Position numbers and translations under genes: made by a program. A stretch of DNA of 64,000 bases from positions 124,001 to 188,000 of the forward strand of contig OZ248446.1 of NCBI GenBank assembly GCA_965234335.1, given 5' to 3'. Shown piece by piece: positions 1 through 7,817 of this stretch. The notes beneath the pieces were generated by a model that ran no database searches, was not told the origin of the DNA, and worked only from the letters and a program-made list of their open reading frames with translations. Position 1 is the first letter of the stretch; every line of letters begins with the position of its first letter. Source of the stretch: Leadbetterella lacustris (GTDB taxonomy: Bacteria > Bacteroidota > Bacteroidia > Cytophagales > Spirosomataceae).

Positions 1-204
1 AATGTAGATTTCTACTCAGGTATTATTTACCGTGCTTTGGGCATACCCACGAACATGTTTACAGTGATGTTTGCTATTGGCCGTTTACCTGGTTGGATAG
101 CACAATGGTTAGAGCTTCGTGACCAAAAACAAGCTATCGGAAGGCCTCGTCAAATATATACAGGTCCTACTATCAAAGATTTTGTGGAAAAATCTAAGAG
201 ATAA
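1..204 (+). CDS. gltA: Citrate synthase, C-terminal fragment
   Basis: Open from the left edge of the window in frame 1 and ending at a TAA at 202-204; the 5' part lies outside. The 67 visible residues hold the conserved C-terminal end of hexameric-type citrate synthase: NVDFYSGIIYRALGIP (the D is the catalytic aspartate region), then MFAIGRLPGWIAQW and IGRPRQIYTG. The enzyme condenses acetyl-CoA and oxaloacetate in the TCA cycle, in the cytoplasm. A strong hairpin terminator follows at 227-255. Identity is firm because these motifs are very conserved; nothing can be said about the start or promoter. Confidence 0.95.
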   Translation, partial: NVDFYSGIIYRALGIPTNMFTVMFAIGRLPGWIAQWLELRDQKQAIGRPRQIYTGPTIKDFVEKSKR

Positions 205-226
205 AAATATTGAAATTACAAAACGA

Positions 227-255
227 AGTCTCTCAGTAGTGAGAGACTTTTTTGT
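227..255 (+). terminator. Rho-independent terminator after citrate synthase
   Basis: Perfect 9-bp stem AGTCTCTCA (227-235), loop GTAG, TGAGAGACT (240-248), followed by a run of T to 255. The left arm contains the stop codon of the convergent LytTR gene (233-235), so the two genes share this structure at their 3' ends. Confidence 0.85.
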
Positions 256-568
256 TGCTTCGTATTTCTATAAAGTCGTTTTTTTTTCTTCTGCTCAGTT
301 CAGCCTTGAAATTATTGGTAAGCTCTATGAGCCTATCTGTATGTACAGAACAAGAGACCACATGCTCAAGATTAATCAAGAAAGATTTGTGTGGGCGATA
401 AAACCCAAAAGGAGCAAAGAGCGTTTCCATCTGTTTCAAGGTCTTAGAAAGAATGATACGCTGACCGTCAAGCATAAAAACCTCAGAGTAGTTGGCTTCT
501 GCTTTGAAAAAAATAATATTACTAGGTTTTACTTTGGTTTTGCCAACTAAATGAACTTTTGCACTCAT
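233..568 (-). CDS. Stand-alone LytTR DNA-binding domain protein
   Basis: 111 residues, essentially one LytTR domain with no receiver domain. Typical features are present: the segment FFKAEANYSEVFMLDGQ (about residues 20-36), then LSKTLKQMETLF, and FYRPHKSFLINLEHV (about 57-71), which matches the family's F-x-R-x-H-x-S-[FY]-L-[IV]-N signature. LytTR domains bind DNA direct repeats as transcription regulators. Short single-domain members are common in Cytophagales, so this need not be a truncation. The ATG at 566-568 lies only a few bases downstream of the terminator of the operon to its right, and the stop codon sits inside the citrate synthase terminator. No partner kinase is adjacent; targets are unknown. 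Confidence 0.85.
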   Translation of the reverse strand: MSAKVHLVGKTKVKPSNIIFFKAEANYSEVFMLDGQRIILSKTLKQMETLFAPFGFYRPHKSFLINLEHVVSCSVHTDRLIELTNNFKAELSRRKKNDFIEIRSNKKVSHY

Positions 569-604
569 AAAAACGTGGTGTTTTTTATGAGGATTACAAC
601 ACGT
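569..604 (-). terminator. Terminator of the ABC/DUF3299 operon
   Basis: On the minus strand, ACGTGTTGT and ACACCACGT (arms at 604-596 and 581-573) form a 9-bp stem with one mismatch, followed by TTTTT. It lies 28 bases after the stop codon at 632 and directly before the LytTR start codon at 568, so transcription reading through it would enter the LytTR gene. Confidence 0.6.
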
Positions 605-631
605 TTCAAAAGGTTGGAACGAAGACGAGAA

Positions 632-1168
632 TTATTTTATGATGTTTATTCTTAAACCTATATTAATATTTGGAGCCATGAAGAAAGGTTTTGGAGCAAT
701 CTCGACATAACCTCCAGCGTCTAAAAATACAGAGAGGTCGTTTTCTGGAATACTCAGTTCGATTCCTGAATTTACTGCTGGTCCAAGTGAAATTACCCTA
801 AACGAATCTCTTTCGCCAATTTTGGGAGGTCTATTTCTGGAATTTATTTGACCTCCAAAACCATAATAAACACGTAATTTCTCACTTTTTCCAAGGGTTC
901 TATGGAAATGATAGAGGCCTTGAACCATTACCCCAGCCGAATTGTATATTTGTTCTTTTCCGTAATTTCTCTTTCTACCATACAAAAAACCAAAACTACC
1001 CACATTTAGGTCAAAGACTCTGTTGCCATAAGAAAAATACTTTCTGATATTCAATCCCAAAGGTTCTCCGACTTTAAGACCAACTGCCCAGTTGTTTTCA
1101 TATTGAGCAGTTGAACTCCCAATACTTAAAAGCGTCACTATTAAAATAAATGCCAATTTTTTTTTCAT
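632..1168 (-). CDS. Small outer-membrane beta-barrel protein
   Basis: 178 residues with a clear signal peptide (MKKKLAFILIVTLLSIGSSTAQ, cleavage after about residue 21). The mature part alternates polar and hydrophobic residues with many Gly and aromatic residues (WAVGLKVGEPLGLNIRKYF, VFDLNVGSFGFLYGR) and ends in IGLRINIIK, as expected of an 8-strand outer-membrane barrel. Last gene of a minus-strand operon; its start overlaps the end of the DUF3299 gene by four bases, so translation is probably coupled. I do not recognise a specific family. The position after an ABC/DUF3299 set suggests a role at the outer membrane for the same substrate, which is inference. Confidence 0.75.
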   Translation of the reverse strand: MKKKLAFILIVTLLSIGSSTAQYENNWAVGLKVGEPLGLNIRKYFSYGNRVFDLNVGSFGFLYGRKRNYGKEQIYNSAGVMVQGLYHFHRTLGKSEKLRVYYGFGGQINSRNRPPKIGERDSFRVISLGPAVNSGIELSIPENDLSVFLDAGGYVEIAPKPFFMAPNINIGLRINIIK

Positions 1169-1608
1169 AATTCTGCTTCTGCTTTGTCTATGATGTAATT
1201 TAGTTCGTTTATATCGTCGGTATTAAGCGTAAATATACCTGTTATCGTTAATCTGTCGTCTGTATTGAATCTCTTAGTTACTTTTTTGAACTTTACGGAC
1301 ACCACTGATTCGGGGCCCGCTTGTCCACAAAAGAAGCAGGATGCAAACGGATTGGCAGATAGTACATAATAATTGGCATCTACATCTACCGGTATCATGT
1401 AACCCGTTAGAGAAACTTCTTTGCCTTTGAGGGCATTTACTTTTGCTCCAAACTGCGGTTCCAACACAAACATGTTCTCAGAAGCATTCCATTTTTTCTT
1501 AAATGTAACGTCTCTAAGGTTTTCCCAAGTTATTTTGATGGGAGAAAAAGCCATCACGGCAAGTGGTACAGCCACAAGAAAGGATAAAATTACTACGTAT
1601 TTTTTCAT
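1165..1608 (-). CDS. DUF3299 family periplasmic protein
   Basis: 147 residues from an ATG at 1608 (an open frame continues upstream, but this start follows the permease stop by one base, TAAAATG, and begins a good signal sequence, MKKYVVILSFLVAVPLAVMA). Mature features: KITWENLRDVTF, a PQFG segment, LKGKEVSLTGYMIPVD (about 60-76), and CFFCG at 91-95 followed by GPESVVSVKF. This order (GK-x-V-x-L-x-GY-x-x-P, then C-x-x-C-G) is that of DUF3299. The cysteine pair could bind metal or haem or form a disulfide. In other bacteria this family occurs next to an ABC ATPase and FtsX-like permease, as here; its biochemical role is not established. Confidence 0.85.
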   Translation of the reverse strand: MKKYVVILSFLVAVPLAVMAFSPIKITWENLRDVTFKKKWNASENMFVLEPQFGAKVNALKGKEVSLTGYMIPVDVDANYYVLSANPFASCFFCGQAGPESVVSVKFKKVTKRFNTDDRLTITGIFTLNTDDINELNYIIDKAEAEL

Positions 1609-1609
1609 T

Positions 1610-2833
1610 TTAGTCGTTTGCCAATGTTTTCGAAATATTAATTCTGTAAATACCCAAAGAAGGAATAATTGCTGCAAAAATACCAACTAATAACGCTGCA
1701 ATCAACAAATATATTTCTTCTTTTTGAAGCATACTTTGCTGAAGGTCAAAATTAAAGTTTTGGTCCAGCATTCTTGAAGCTATCCAAAGTCCAATTCGGC
1801 TCAATAAAACACCCAAGATGTAGCCTGAAAGGCTCAAAAACAAACCTTCGAACATCAACATGAAAAAAAGCTTGGTTCTTTTGCCACCCATCGAGAGCAT
1901 GAGTGCCATTTCGTATTTCCGTTCTTTTAAAGCATTGTAAAGGGTTACAAAAACGCTAATGCCGCTGATAAGCATAATTGCAAAGGCCAACGCTTTGAAT
2001 GCGTCAATGCCAATTCCCATGAGTTCAAAAAGTCGGTTGATCTCTATGGCCGGTAAAGCAGCCTGCATTTTGGTGTTTTGGTTAATTAACCGCGGAATGG
2101 TCATTAAACCCATTGGCGACCTGAATTTTACTAAAGCACAGGTTATGTCAAAATCGTCTTCAGTAGCTTCGTTGGCGTGTCCTGCATGTTCCTCCGGAGT
2201 TTCGTTGGCGTGTTCCTCCTCATGTTCATGTATTTCCCAAATACTCTTTAAGTTGCACAAAATGAGGTTGTCTATTACAGAATTGTTGGATTTCAGGATA
2301 CCCACCACTTTATATTTTTTATCGCCATGTGCTTCGCCTTCTTTCTCAAACCCGTGCGAACTAGCAAAACTCTCATTGAGTTTCAAGTTGAGTTTTCGGG
2401 CTACAGTTGCACCCAACACTACCTCCATGTTGTTTTTGAAAACTACCCCCGCTGCATAATCAGCCTCAAAATGCTTCAGATAGGGGTAAGTAGTACCCAC
2501 AATTCTGAAACCTTGGTAGTTGTCACCCATAGAAAGGGGCAACACTTGTTTTACGAGCGGGTTTGTTTGGAGCGATTGCAACTCCGATATGGGAATATTG
2601 CCGGTGGGAGCATCTATTTGATACACACCTGACAGTATCAATTGTAGCGGGCTTCCTTTGGCCCCCACCACCATGTCAATTCCCGAAATGTTTTTCGAAA
2701 ATTTATCCTGCATTTGGTTGCCTATATTTATCAATAATGAAATAATACTGATACCAAACATCATCAATAATATGCAGAGGAAGCTATTTAGTTTTTTTGC
2801 CCAAATATTTTTCCAAACGATTTTTATTAGCAT
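1610..2833 (-). CDS. FtsX/MacB-like ABC transporter permease with His-rich loop
   Basis: 407 residues with the FtsX/MacB layout: one membrane segment near the N terminus (about 17-36), a large periplasmic domain (about 40-270), then three C-terminal membrane segments (about 275-300, 325-350 and 375-397). The periplasmic domain carries an unusual acidic His-rich stretch at about 202-226 (IHEHEEEHANETPEEHAGH), plus a further His at 160 and 169, suggesting metal binding. The gene sits between its ATPase (stop at 2835, one base before this start) and the DUF3299 gene (start two bases past this stop). FtsX-type permeases usually act by mechanotransmission or lipoprotein/small-molecule extraction rather than channel import. 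Substrate unknown; a transition metal such as zinc is my inference from the His-rich loop. Confidence 0.9.
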   Translation of the reverse strand: MLIKIVWKNIWAKKLNSFLCILLMMFGISIISLLINIGNQMQDKFSKNISGIDMVVGAKGSPLQLILSGVYQIDAPTGNIPISELQSLQTNPLVKQVLPLSMGDNYQGFRIVGTTYPYLKHFEADYAAGVVFKNNMEVVLGATVARKLNLKLNESFASSHGFEKEGEAHGDKKYKVVGILKSNNSVIDNLILCNLKSIWEIHEHEEEHANETPEEHAGHANEATEDDFDITCALVKFRSPMGLMTIPRLINQNTKMQAALPAIEINRLFELMGIGIDAFKALAFAIMLISGISVFVTLYNALKERKYEMALMLSMGGKRTKLFFMLMFEGLFLSLSGYILGVLLSRIGLWIASRMLDQNFNFDLQQSMLQKEEIYLLIAALLVGIFAAIIPSLGIYRINISKTLAND

Positions 2834-2834
2834 C

Positions 2835-3464
2835 TTAGAGGGTTATTTGGTTGTTAAATCTTGATTTTAGACGGTAGTCGTGGGTAACCACAATGAGGGC
2901 AGCTCCAATTAGTTTCGATTGTTTTTCTAGTAAATCTGCCACTTTTTCACAGTTTTCATCGTCAAGTGCTGAGGTAGGTTCATCTGCCAAAATTACTTTC
3001 GGGGTGTTCATCAAGGCTCGAGCTATACACACCCGTTGCTGCTCTCCACCACTTAGTTCTTGTACTTTTTTGGATAATAAATGCTCAAATCCCAAACTGT
3101 TTGCCAATTCCGCAGCTTTGCCTTTGTCCAAAGCATTATTTCCTAAATAATTGGCCAATAAGAGATTTTCAGAAACGTTTAGTGCATTTACAAAATATGG
3201 TTTTTGGAAAACTATACCGATATTTTGTGCCCTGAATTCGGTTATTTGTTTTTCTGATAAACTGGCAGTTTGGGTATTGTTTATAATCAATTCACCCGAA
3301 CTCTGACGAAGCAAGAGAGCAATTAAATTCAAAAAAGTGGTTTTCCCGGTACCTGAATTGCCCAATATAAGTAATGTTTCTTCGGCCTTACAGCTAATGT
3401 TTGGGAAGCTAAATGTCTGACCTTTGGGGTAAGAATATTTCAAAGAATCGGTTTGGAGCATCAA
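2835..3464 (-). CDS. ABC transporter ATP-binding protein (LolD/MacB type)
   Basis: 209 residues. Walker A GNSGTGKTT at about 35-43, Q-loop IGIVFQKPYFVNALNV, ABC signature ELSGGEQQRVCIARAL, Walker B KVILADEPTSALD, and switch His in VVTHDYRLK. Similarity in layout to LolD/MacB/FtsE ATPases fits the FtsX-like permease encoded immediately downstream. First gene of the four-gene operon 3464-632. Two successive ATG codons could start the protein (3464 or 3461). Confidence 0.93.
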   Translation of the reverse strand: MMLQTDSLKYSYPKGQTFSFPNISCKAEETLLILGNSGTGKTTFLNLIALLLRQSSGELIINNTQTASLSEKQITEFRAQNIGIVFQKPYFVNALNVSENLLLANYLGNNALDKGKAAELANSLGFEHLLSKKVQELSGGEQQRVCIARALMNTPKVILADEPTSALDDENCEKVADLLEKQSKLIGAALIVVTHDYRLKSRFNNQITL

Positions 3465-3607
3465 TCTTTATTATTTCTTCAAAAATAATTCACTTTATCA
3501 GTAATCAAAAGTGCTTTTAGTTTTTATTTTAAAAAAAGTGCTTTTGCAATTATAACTTCAATTGTTTTGTTCTAGTCCTAGATTTATACATTTAAATTCC
3601 AAATATT

Positions 3608-4243
3608 ATGTCACTAAGATTAGGAGATATCGCACCAGATTTTTCGGCAGAGACTACACAAGGACATATTAATTTTCACGAATGGCTGGGTGATTCTTGG
3701 GGTATGTTGTTTTCGCATCCTGCAGATTTTACACCAGTTTGTACCACAGAGTTAGGCAAAACAGCCTTATTAAAGGGAGATTTTGAAAAAAAAGGCGTGA
3801 AAGTAATTGCCATTTCGGTAGACAGTTTGGAGTCTCACAACAGGTGGGTATCTGATATTGAGGAAGTTAATGGCGTTAAAATGAATTTTCCTATCATTGC
3901 GGATCCTGACAAAACAGTAGCCGAAATGTATGACATGATTCACCCAAATGCTTCTGAAAAGGCAACTGTTCGTTCGGTATTCATTATTGGGCCTGACAAA
4001 AAAATCAAACTTATGTTGACTTACCCCGCTTCTACAGGTAGAAATTTTCAAGAGCTACTGAGGGTTATTGATTCTTTACAGCTTACTGCTCAATATTCTG
4101 TGGCTACACCAGCTGACTGGAAAGACGGAGAAGATGCCATAGTATTGCCTTCTATTTCTACTGCAGACGCTATCGAGAAGTTTCCAAAAGGAGTGAGAGA
4201 GGTAAAGCATTATTTGCGTTACACACCTCAGCCGAACAAGTGA
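3608..4243 (+). CDS. Peroxiredoxin, 1-Cys (Prx6) type
   Basis: 211 residues. The peroxidatic Cys45 lies in HPADFTPVCTTELG, the Prx6-subfamily form of the P-x-x-x-T/S-x-x-C motif. The length and the C-terminal extension (APADWKDGEDAIV-type segment, then PSISTADAIEKFPKG and the final YLRYTPQP) are also those of Prx6 rather than of 2-Cys AhpC; no resolving Cys is seen. It reduces hydrogen and organic peroxides in the cytoplasm. Monocistronic: divergent from the ABC operon and closed by a terminator shared with the convergent plug gene. Confidence 0.95.
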   Translation: MSLRLGDIAPDFSAETTQGHINFHEWLGDSWGMLFSHPADFTPVCTTELGKTALLKGDFEKKGVKVIAISVDSLESHNRWVSDIEEVNGVKMNFPIIADPDKTVAEMYDMIHPNASEKATVRSVFIIGPDKKIKLMLTYPASTGRNFQELLRVIDSLQLTAQYSVATPADWKDGEDAIVLPSISTADAIEKFPKGVREVKHYLRYTPQPNK

Positions 4244-4265
4244 TTTTTGATTCATAATATATCAT

Positions 4266-4301
4266 AAAAATGGCTGATTCTAAGGATTTAGCCATTTTTT
4301 T
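4266..4301. terminator. Bidirectional terminator between peroxiredoxin and T9SS plug genes
   Basis: AAAAATGGCT (4266-4275) pairs with AGCCATTTTT (4290-4299), with flanking A and T tracts that serve both strands. It separates convergent genes ending at 4243 and 4300; the minus gene's stop codon overlaps the T tract. Confidence 0.75.
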
Positions 4302-5676
4302 ATTGCCTGTTTCTGAGCACCTGATAGGCAATCAACAACTCTGAGCGTTTGCCAGGAGGTTTGTGGTAGATAAATACTTCGTAGGTATTGTTGGTATCTG
4401 AAAAATTCCCTTCGTATATATCATCGTCTATTTTTTCAGTAACTACACTTTTAAGCGTAAATCCAAAATCATAGACTCCTTGTTTGAGGGTAAGTGTCTT
4501 CTCATAAAGTTGGGTGTTAGGATTGAAATCCATCTCTGTGTTCTTCCAATCTACCAATTTGCCGGCTATCATGGGTTTATTTCCAGAATCTTCGTAAGGA
4601 GCATTTAAAGTAAAGTGTACCTCCATATAGTCGGAATTAAGGTCTATTTCGCCATTTTCTAGATTGGTTATTATGTAACCTCCATCGTTATCAAAAGCGT
4701 TCAAATATCCCTTGTTGGATCTTTTATTTTGAGTTACTACCGTTATTTCGTCTGGTGTTCCTTGTTTTATTGCTTTGATATTTTGTCCAATTTTAAACGA
4801 ACTCGACAAATCCACAAATCTGAATTCATTGCCCGCCTTGAAAAGATTTTCACTATCGAAATATTTGAGTGAAAATGAATTTCTCCCTGAATTTACGAGA
4901 TTAATGTTTTTTATTTCGGTCAGTTTGTCTTCTCTTTGATTTTGTCGGATCACTATTTTTAATTCTCTTTGCGGAAAAGCAATGTTATAGTTTCCCACAT
5001 CTATTTTAACATTAAGCTGTTGGTGGGTTTTCCAATATTGTGGGTCTTGAGCCGGAATTATTCCGCCATCAATGCCAATCATTTGGTCAAAAACTCTAAA
5101 TTTTCTTTCAAAAATGGGAGTGCCTTCCGTTTGATTTTCAAATACTTGCAGTATAAAGTTTCCGCTTATTTTGGTTTTTGGAAGTTTAAAACTGTAGTGA
5201 TAATAGGGCGTTTTGGTGTTTTGTGAAACATTATAATTGTTGATAAAAAACTCATTGAAGCCTTCTAGGTATTCCATTTCGGCCAGATTCGATTTTTGCC
5301 AGTCATAGTCACAATGGATTATTTTAGCACTAAAAGAAGCATATTTTGCTCTCAAGTCATCAAATTCAAGAATCAAACTAGAACTCCTTATACTTCTATT
5401 TATGACAGCAGGGTTGTTATATCTTTCGTTGAAGTTATCGTTTGGGCTGTAGCCATAAAGCAAAATGGTTTTTATATAGTCATTTTCGCTAGTTTTACCA
5501 ACAGCAAATGGTATTTTTCCTGCTAAACTATGGCATACCGAAAAAGTCAAAATCATTGAAATAGAAAATCCAAACCTAAAGCTTAAACGCAAAAGGGAAT
5601 ATTTATATCTTGGCGTCATAGCGTTCTTGCGGTTAAAATATTTACCTAGGAAAATATCAATTACCCTTCTATTCAT
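4300..5676 (-). CDS. Type IX secretion system plug protein (DUF5103)
   Basis: About 458 residues from the ATG at 5676, which overlaps the stop of the ABC-F gene as ATGA. An internal ATG at 5619 (MTPRYKYS) gives a shorter signal sequence and is a possible start. After a hydrophobic segment (ISMILTFSVCHSLAG) come segments typical of DUF5103: NDYIKTILLYGYSP, LILEFDDL, IIHCDYDW, and YHYSFKLPKTKISGNFILQV. Family members plug the SprA translocon of the T9SS on the periplasmic side. This fits the T9SS cargo proteins encoded elsewhere in the window. The C-terminal part (YEKTLTLKQGVYDFGFTLK) is the usual beta-sandwich end. Recognition is from motif memory, so the family is likely rather than certain. 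Confidence 0.85.
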   Translation of the reverse strand: MNRRVIDIFLGKYFNRKNAMTPRYKYSLLRLSFRFGFSISMILTFSVCHSLAGKIPFAVGKTSENDYIKTILLYGYSPNDNFNERYNNPAVINRSIRSSSLILEFDDLRAKYASFSAKIIHCDYDWQKSNLAEMEYLEGFNEFFINNYNVSQNTKTPYYHYSFKLPKTKISGNFILQVFENQTEGTPIFERKFRVFDQMIGIDGGIIPAQDPQYWKTHQQLNVKIDVGNYNIAFPQRELKIVIRQNQREDKLTEIKNINLVNSGRNSFSLKYFDSENLFKAGNEFRFVDLSSSFKIGQNIKAIKQGTPDEITVVTQNKRSNKGYLNAFDNDGGYIITNLENGEIDLNSDYMEVHFTLNAPYEDSGNKPMIAGKLVDWKNTEMDFNPNTQLYEKTLTLKQGVYDFGFTLKSVVTEKIDDDIYEGNFSDTNNTYEVFIYHKPPGKRSELLIAYQVLRNRQ

Positions 5677-7574
5677 GCTTCTAGTTCCATCATTTTTTCT
5701 TCCCAAGTATCATTTAATACGGTCAATTCCTTTTTCAGATTTGAATATTCGGCGTTGGCTTTTTTAAGGGCATCGGGATTAGAGAAAACTTCTGGGTCTG
5801 CCAGTTGATTTTCGGTCAAACTGATTTTTTCCTCGGTAGCCATTATTTTTTCTTCCAAATCCCCGATCTCCCTTTCTAGTTTCTTGTTTTCCTTTTTTAC
5901 GGGCTTAGGTTCGGCAGCTTTCTGAATTTTTACCTCAGGTTCTTTAACGGCTTTTTTTATAGGTTCGTCTAAGGTCTTGCCATTATCTTCCATCCAAATC
6001 ACAAATTCATCATAACCGCCAGGGAATTGCTTAATTTCTTGGTCTTCGATATACCAAACCTTGTTGGATACCCTACTGATAAAGTGTCTGTCGTGCGATA
6101 CCACCACATAAGTGCCTTCGTATTGGTCCAAGGCCTGTACCAGTATATTCACGGACTGCATATCGAGGTGGTTTGTAGGCTCATCGAGCAGCAAAAAGTT
6201 AGCTTCCGAAATCAGAATCTTGGCCAATGCTACCCTTGATTTTTCTCCACCAGATAATACCTTTATTTTCTTGAAAACGTCTTCACCCCCAAATAAAAAG
6301 CAACCTAGTACCGACCTTAATTCGGTCTCAGACTTTGAGGCATCGGCATATTTTAGTTCTTCCAGAAGTGTTTCTTCCATGTGCAAGGACTCCAACTGAT
6401 GCTGTGCATAAAAGGAGAAGTTGACATTGTGACCAAGTTTTCGTTCGCCTTTGGCTACTTCAGTACCTGCAATGATTCTCAAAAGTGTGGATTTGCCTTT
6501 TCCGTTGGCACCAATCAATACGATTTTGTCTCCTCGTTCAATGGTAGCTGTCGTATTTTTAAGTATTGGATTATTCGGGTATTCTTTACTGATATTTTCT
6601 AAGGCCATTACATTTCGCCCTGGCTGTGTTCCAAACCTAAACTTGAAATGTACCTTGGCTGCATCGTCTATCACATCGTCAATCACATCCATTCTGTTCA
6701 GAGCCTTCACTCTTGACTGAACTTGGCGGGCCTTCGTAGCTTTGGCCTTAAAACGCTCTATAAATCTTTCGGTTTGACGTATTTGTGCCTGTTGATTTTC
6801 ATAAGCACCCTTTTGTATTTCGTTCCTTAGTGCTTTTTCTTCTACAAAAAACGAATAGTTGCCAGGATAATAGTTGAGTTTTGTATTGGCTACTTCTACA
6901 GTAGTATTACACACATTGTCAAGGAATTGCCTATCGTGTGAAACTACAACAACAGCATTTTCATAGTTAGCAATGTATTTCTCTACCCATTGGATAGAGG
7001 GTAAATCTAAGTGGTTGGTAGGCTCATCTAGCAGTAGGATGGCGGGTTTTGCAAGAAGCAATTTTGCCAACATTACCCGCATACGCCATCCTCCCGAAAA
7101 CTGCCTCAAAGGTTTGTGCAGTTCCCAAGTCTTAAATCCCAGTCCTTCTAATATTTCCTCGGCTTTAGATTCTATGGAATAGCCGTCTAGTAAATCAAAT
7201 TCATGTTGTAATTCACCTAATTTCTCCACCAATTCGTCTTTATAATCGGTTTCCATTAGGTGCAGTACCTCCTCTATTTGGTGATGCAGCTCCAGTTGGC
7301 GTTCAAAACCTTGCATAGCCACATTGAGTATGGAGTCGTCGGTTTGGTAGGAGAGGAGGTCTTGGTTCAAAAAACCTATCGTACAATCTCCCGATTTAGA
7401 AATATTCCCAGCATCGGGTTGGTATTCTCCTACTATTATTTTCAGCAGTGTTGATTTTCCTTTTCCGTTTAAACCTATTAGACCAATTTTGTCTTTGGGT
7501 TTTATTTGTAAACTTGCGTCCTCAAATATAGCTCGACCGCCAAAATAAAATGAAAGGTTATTAATTGTAAGCAT
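5673..7574 (-). CDS. ABC-F family ATPase (ribosome-associated type)
   Basis: 633 residues from ATG 7574 (MLTINNLSFYFGG); upstream in-frame codons add only seven residues and are not typical. Two ABC domains without membrane segments: Walker A GLNGKGKST and GANGKGKST, signatures FSGGWRMRV and LSGGEKSRV, Walker B LLLDEPTNHLD twice. The linker (about 245-310) is long and charged, the ABC-F P-site tRNA interaction motif region, and the C-terminal about 80 residues form a Lys/Glu-rich coiled coil as in Uup/YdiF/YheS. ABC-F proteins act on the translating ribosome. Which subfamily is not decidable by eye. The T9SS plug gene overlaps its 3' end, so the two are probably cotranscribed. Confidence 0.93.
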   Translation of the reverse strand: MLTINNLSFYFGGRAIFEDASLQIKPKDKIGLIGLNGKGKSTLLKIIVGEYQPDAGNISKSGDCTIGFLNQDLLSYQTDDSILNVAMQGFERQLELHHQIEEVLHLMETDYKDELVEKLGELQHEFDLLDGYSIESKAEEILEGLGFKTWELHKPLRQFSGGWRMRVMLAKLLLAKPAILLLDEPTNHLDLPSIQWVEKYIANYENAVVVVSHDRQFLDNVCNTTVEVANTKLNYYPGNYSFFVEEKALRNEIQKGAYENQQAQIRQTERFIERFKAKATKARQVQSRVKALNRMDVIDDVIDDAAKVHFKFRFGTQPGRNVMALENISKEYPNNPILKNTTATIERGDKIVLIGANGKGKSTLLRIIAGTEVAKGERKLGHNVNFSFYAQHQLESLHMEETLLEELKYADASKSETELRSVLGCFLFGGEDVFKKIKVLSGGEKSRVALAKILISEANFLLLDEPTNHLDMQSVNILVQALDQYEGTYVVVSHDRHFISRVSNKVWYIEDQEIKQFPGGYDEFVIWMEDNGKTLDEPIKKAVKEPEVKIQKAAEPKPVKKENKKLEREIGDLEEKIMATEEKISLTENQLADPEVFSNPDALKKANAEYSNLKKELTVLNDTWEEKMMELEA

Positions 7575-7766
7575 AAGAATTGGTAAGCACCACAAAGGGC
7601 ATTGGCATTTGATTATTTGAAGTTTGGAATTTCACAGTGGCTATTTCTGCAAAATTACGAAATGTTAACAAATAATTTTCCTTTTGATGTACATTATGCG
7701 TTCTGTTAGTTTATTTCATGTATTGATTTGAGATTTTATGTGTTTTTTAGTGGATTGTGTAAAACC

Positions 7767-7798
7767 AAAAAGGCAATCTTTCTCAAGAATGCCTTTTT
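7767..7798 (-). terminator. Terminator after the secreted HExxH protease gene
   Basis: AAAAAGGCA (7767-7775) and TGCCTTTTT (7790-7798) form a 9-bp stem; on the minus strand the right-hand A tract becomes the U tract. It lies 20 bases beyond the stop codon at 7818. The rest of 7575-7766 is AT-rich with no gene seen. Confidence 0.75.
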
Positions 7799-7817
7799 CC
7801 AAAATCTAAAATTGATT

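Noticed and set aside
119..550. 143-residue plus-strand frame across the citrate synthase end and LytTR gene
   Set aside because: It overlaps two supported genes and the terminator hairpin at 227-255; the product has no recognisable motif.
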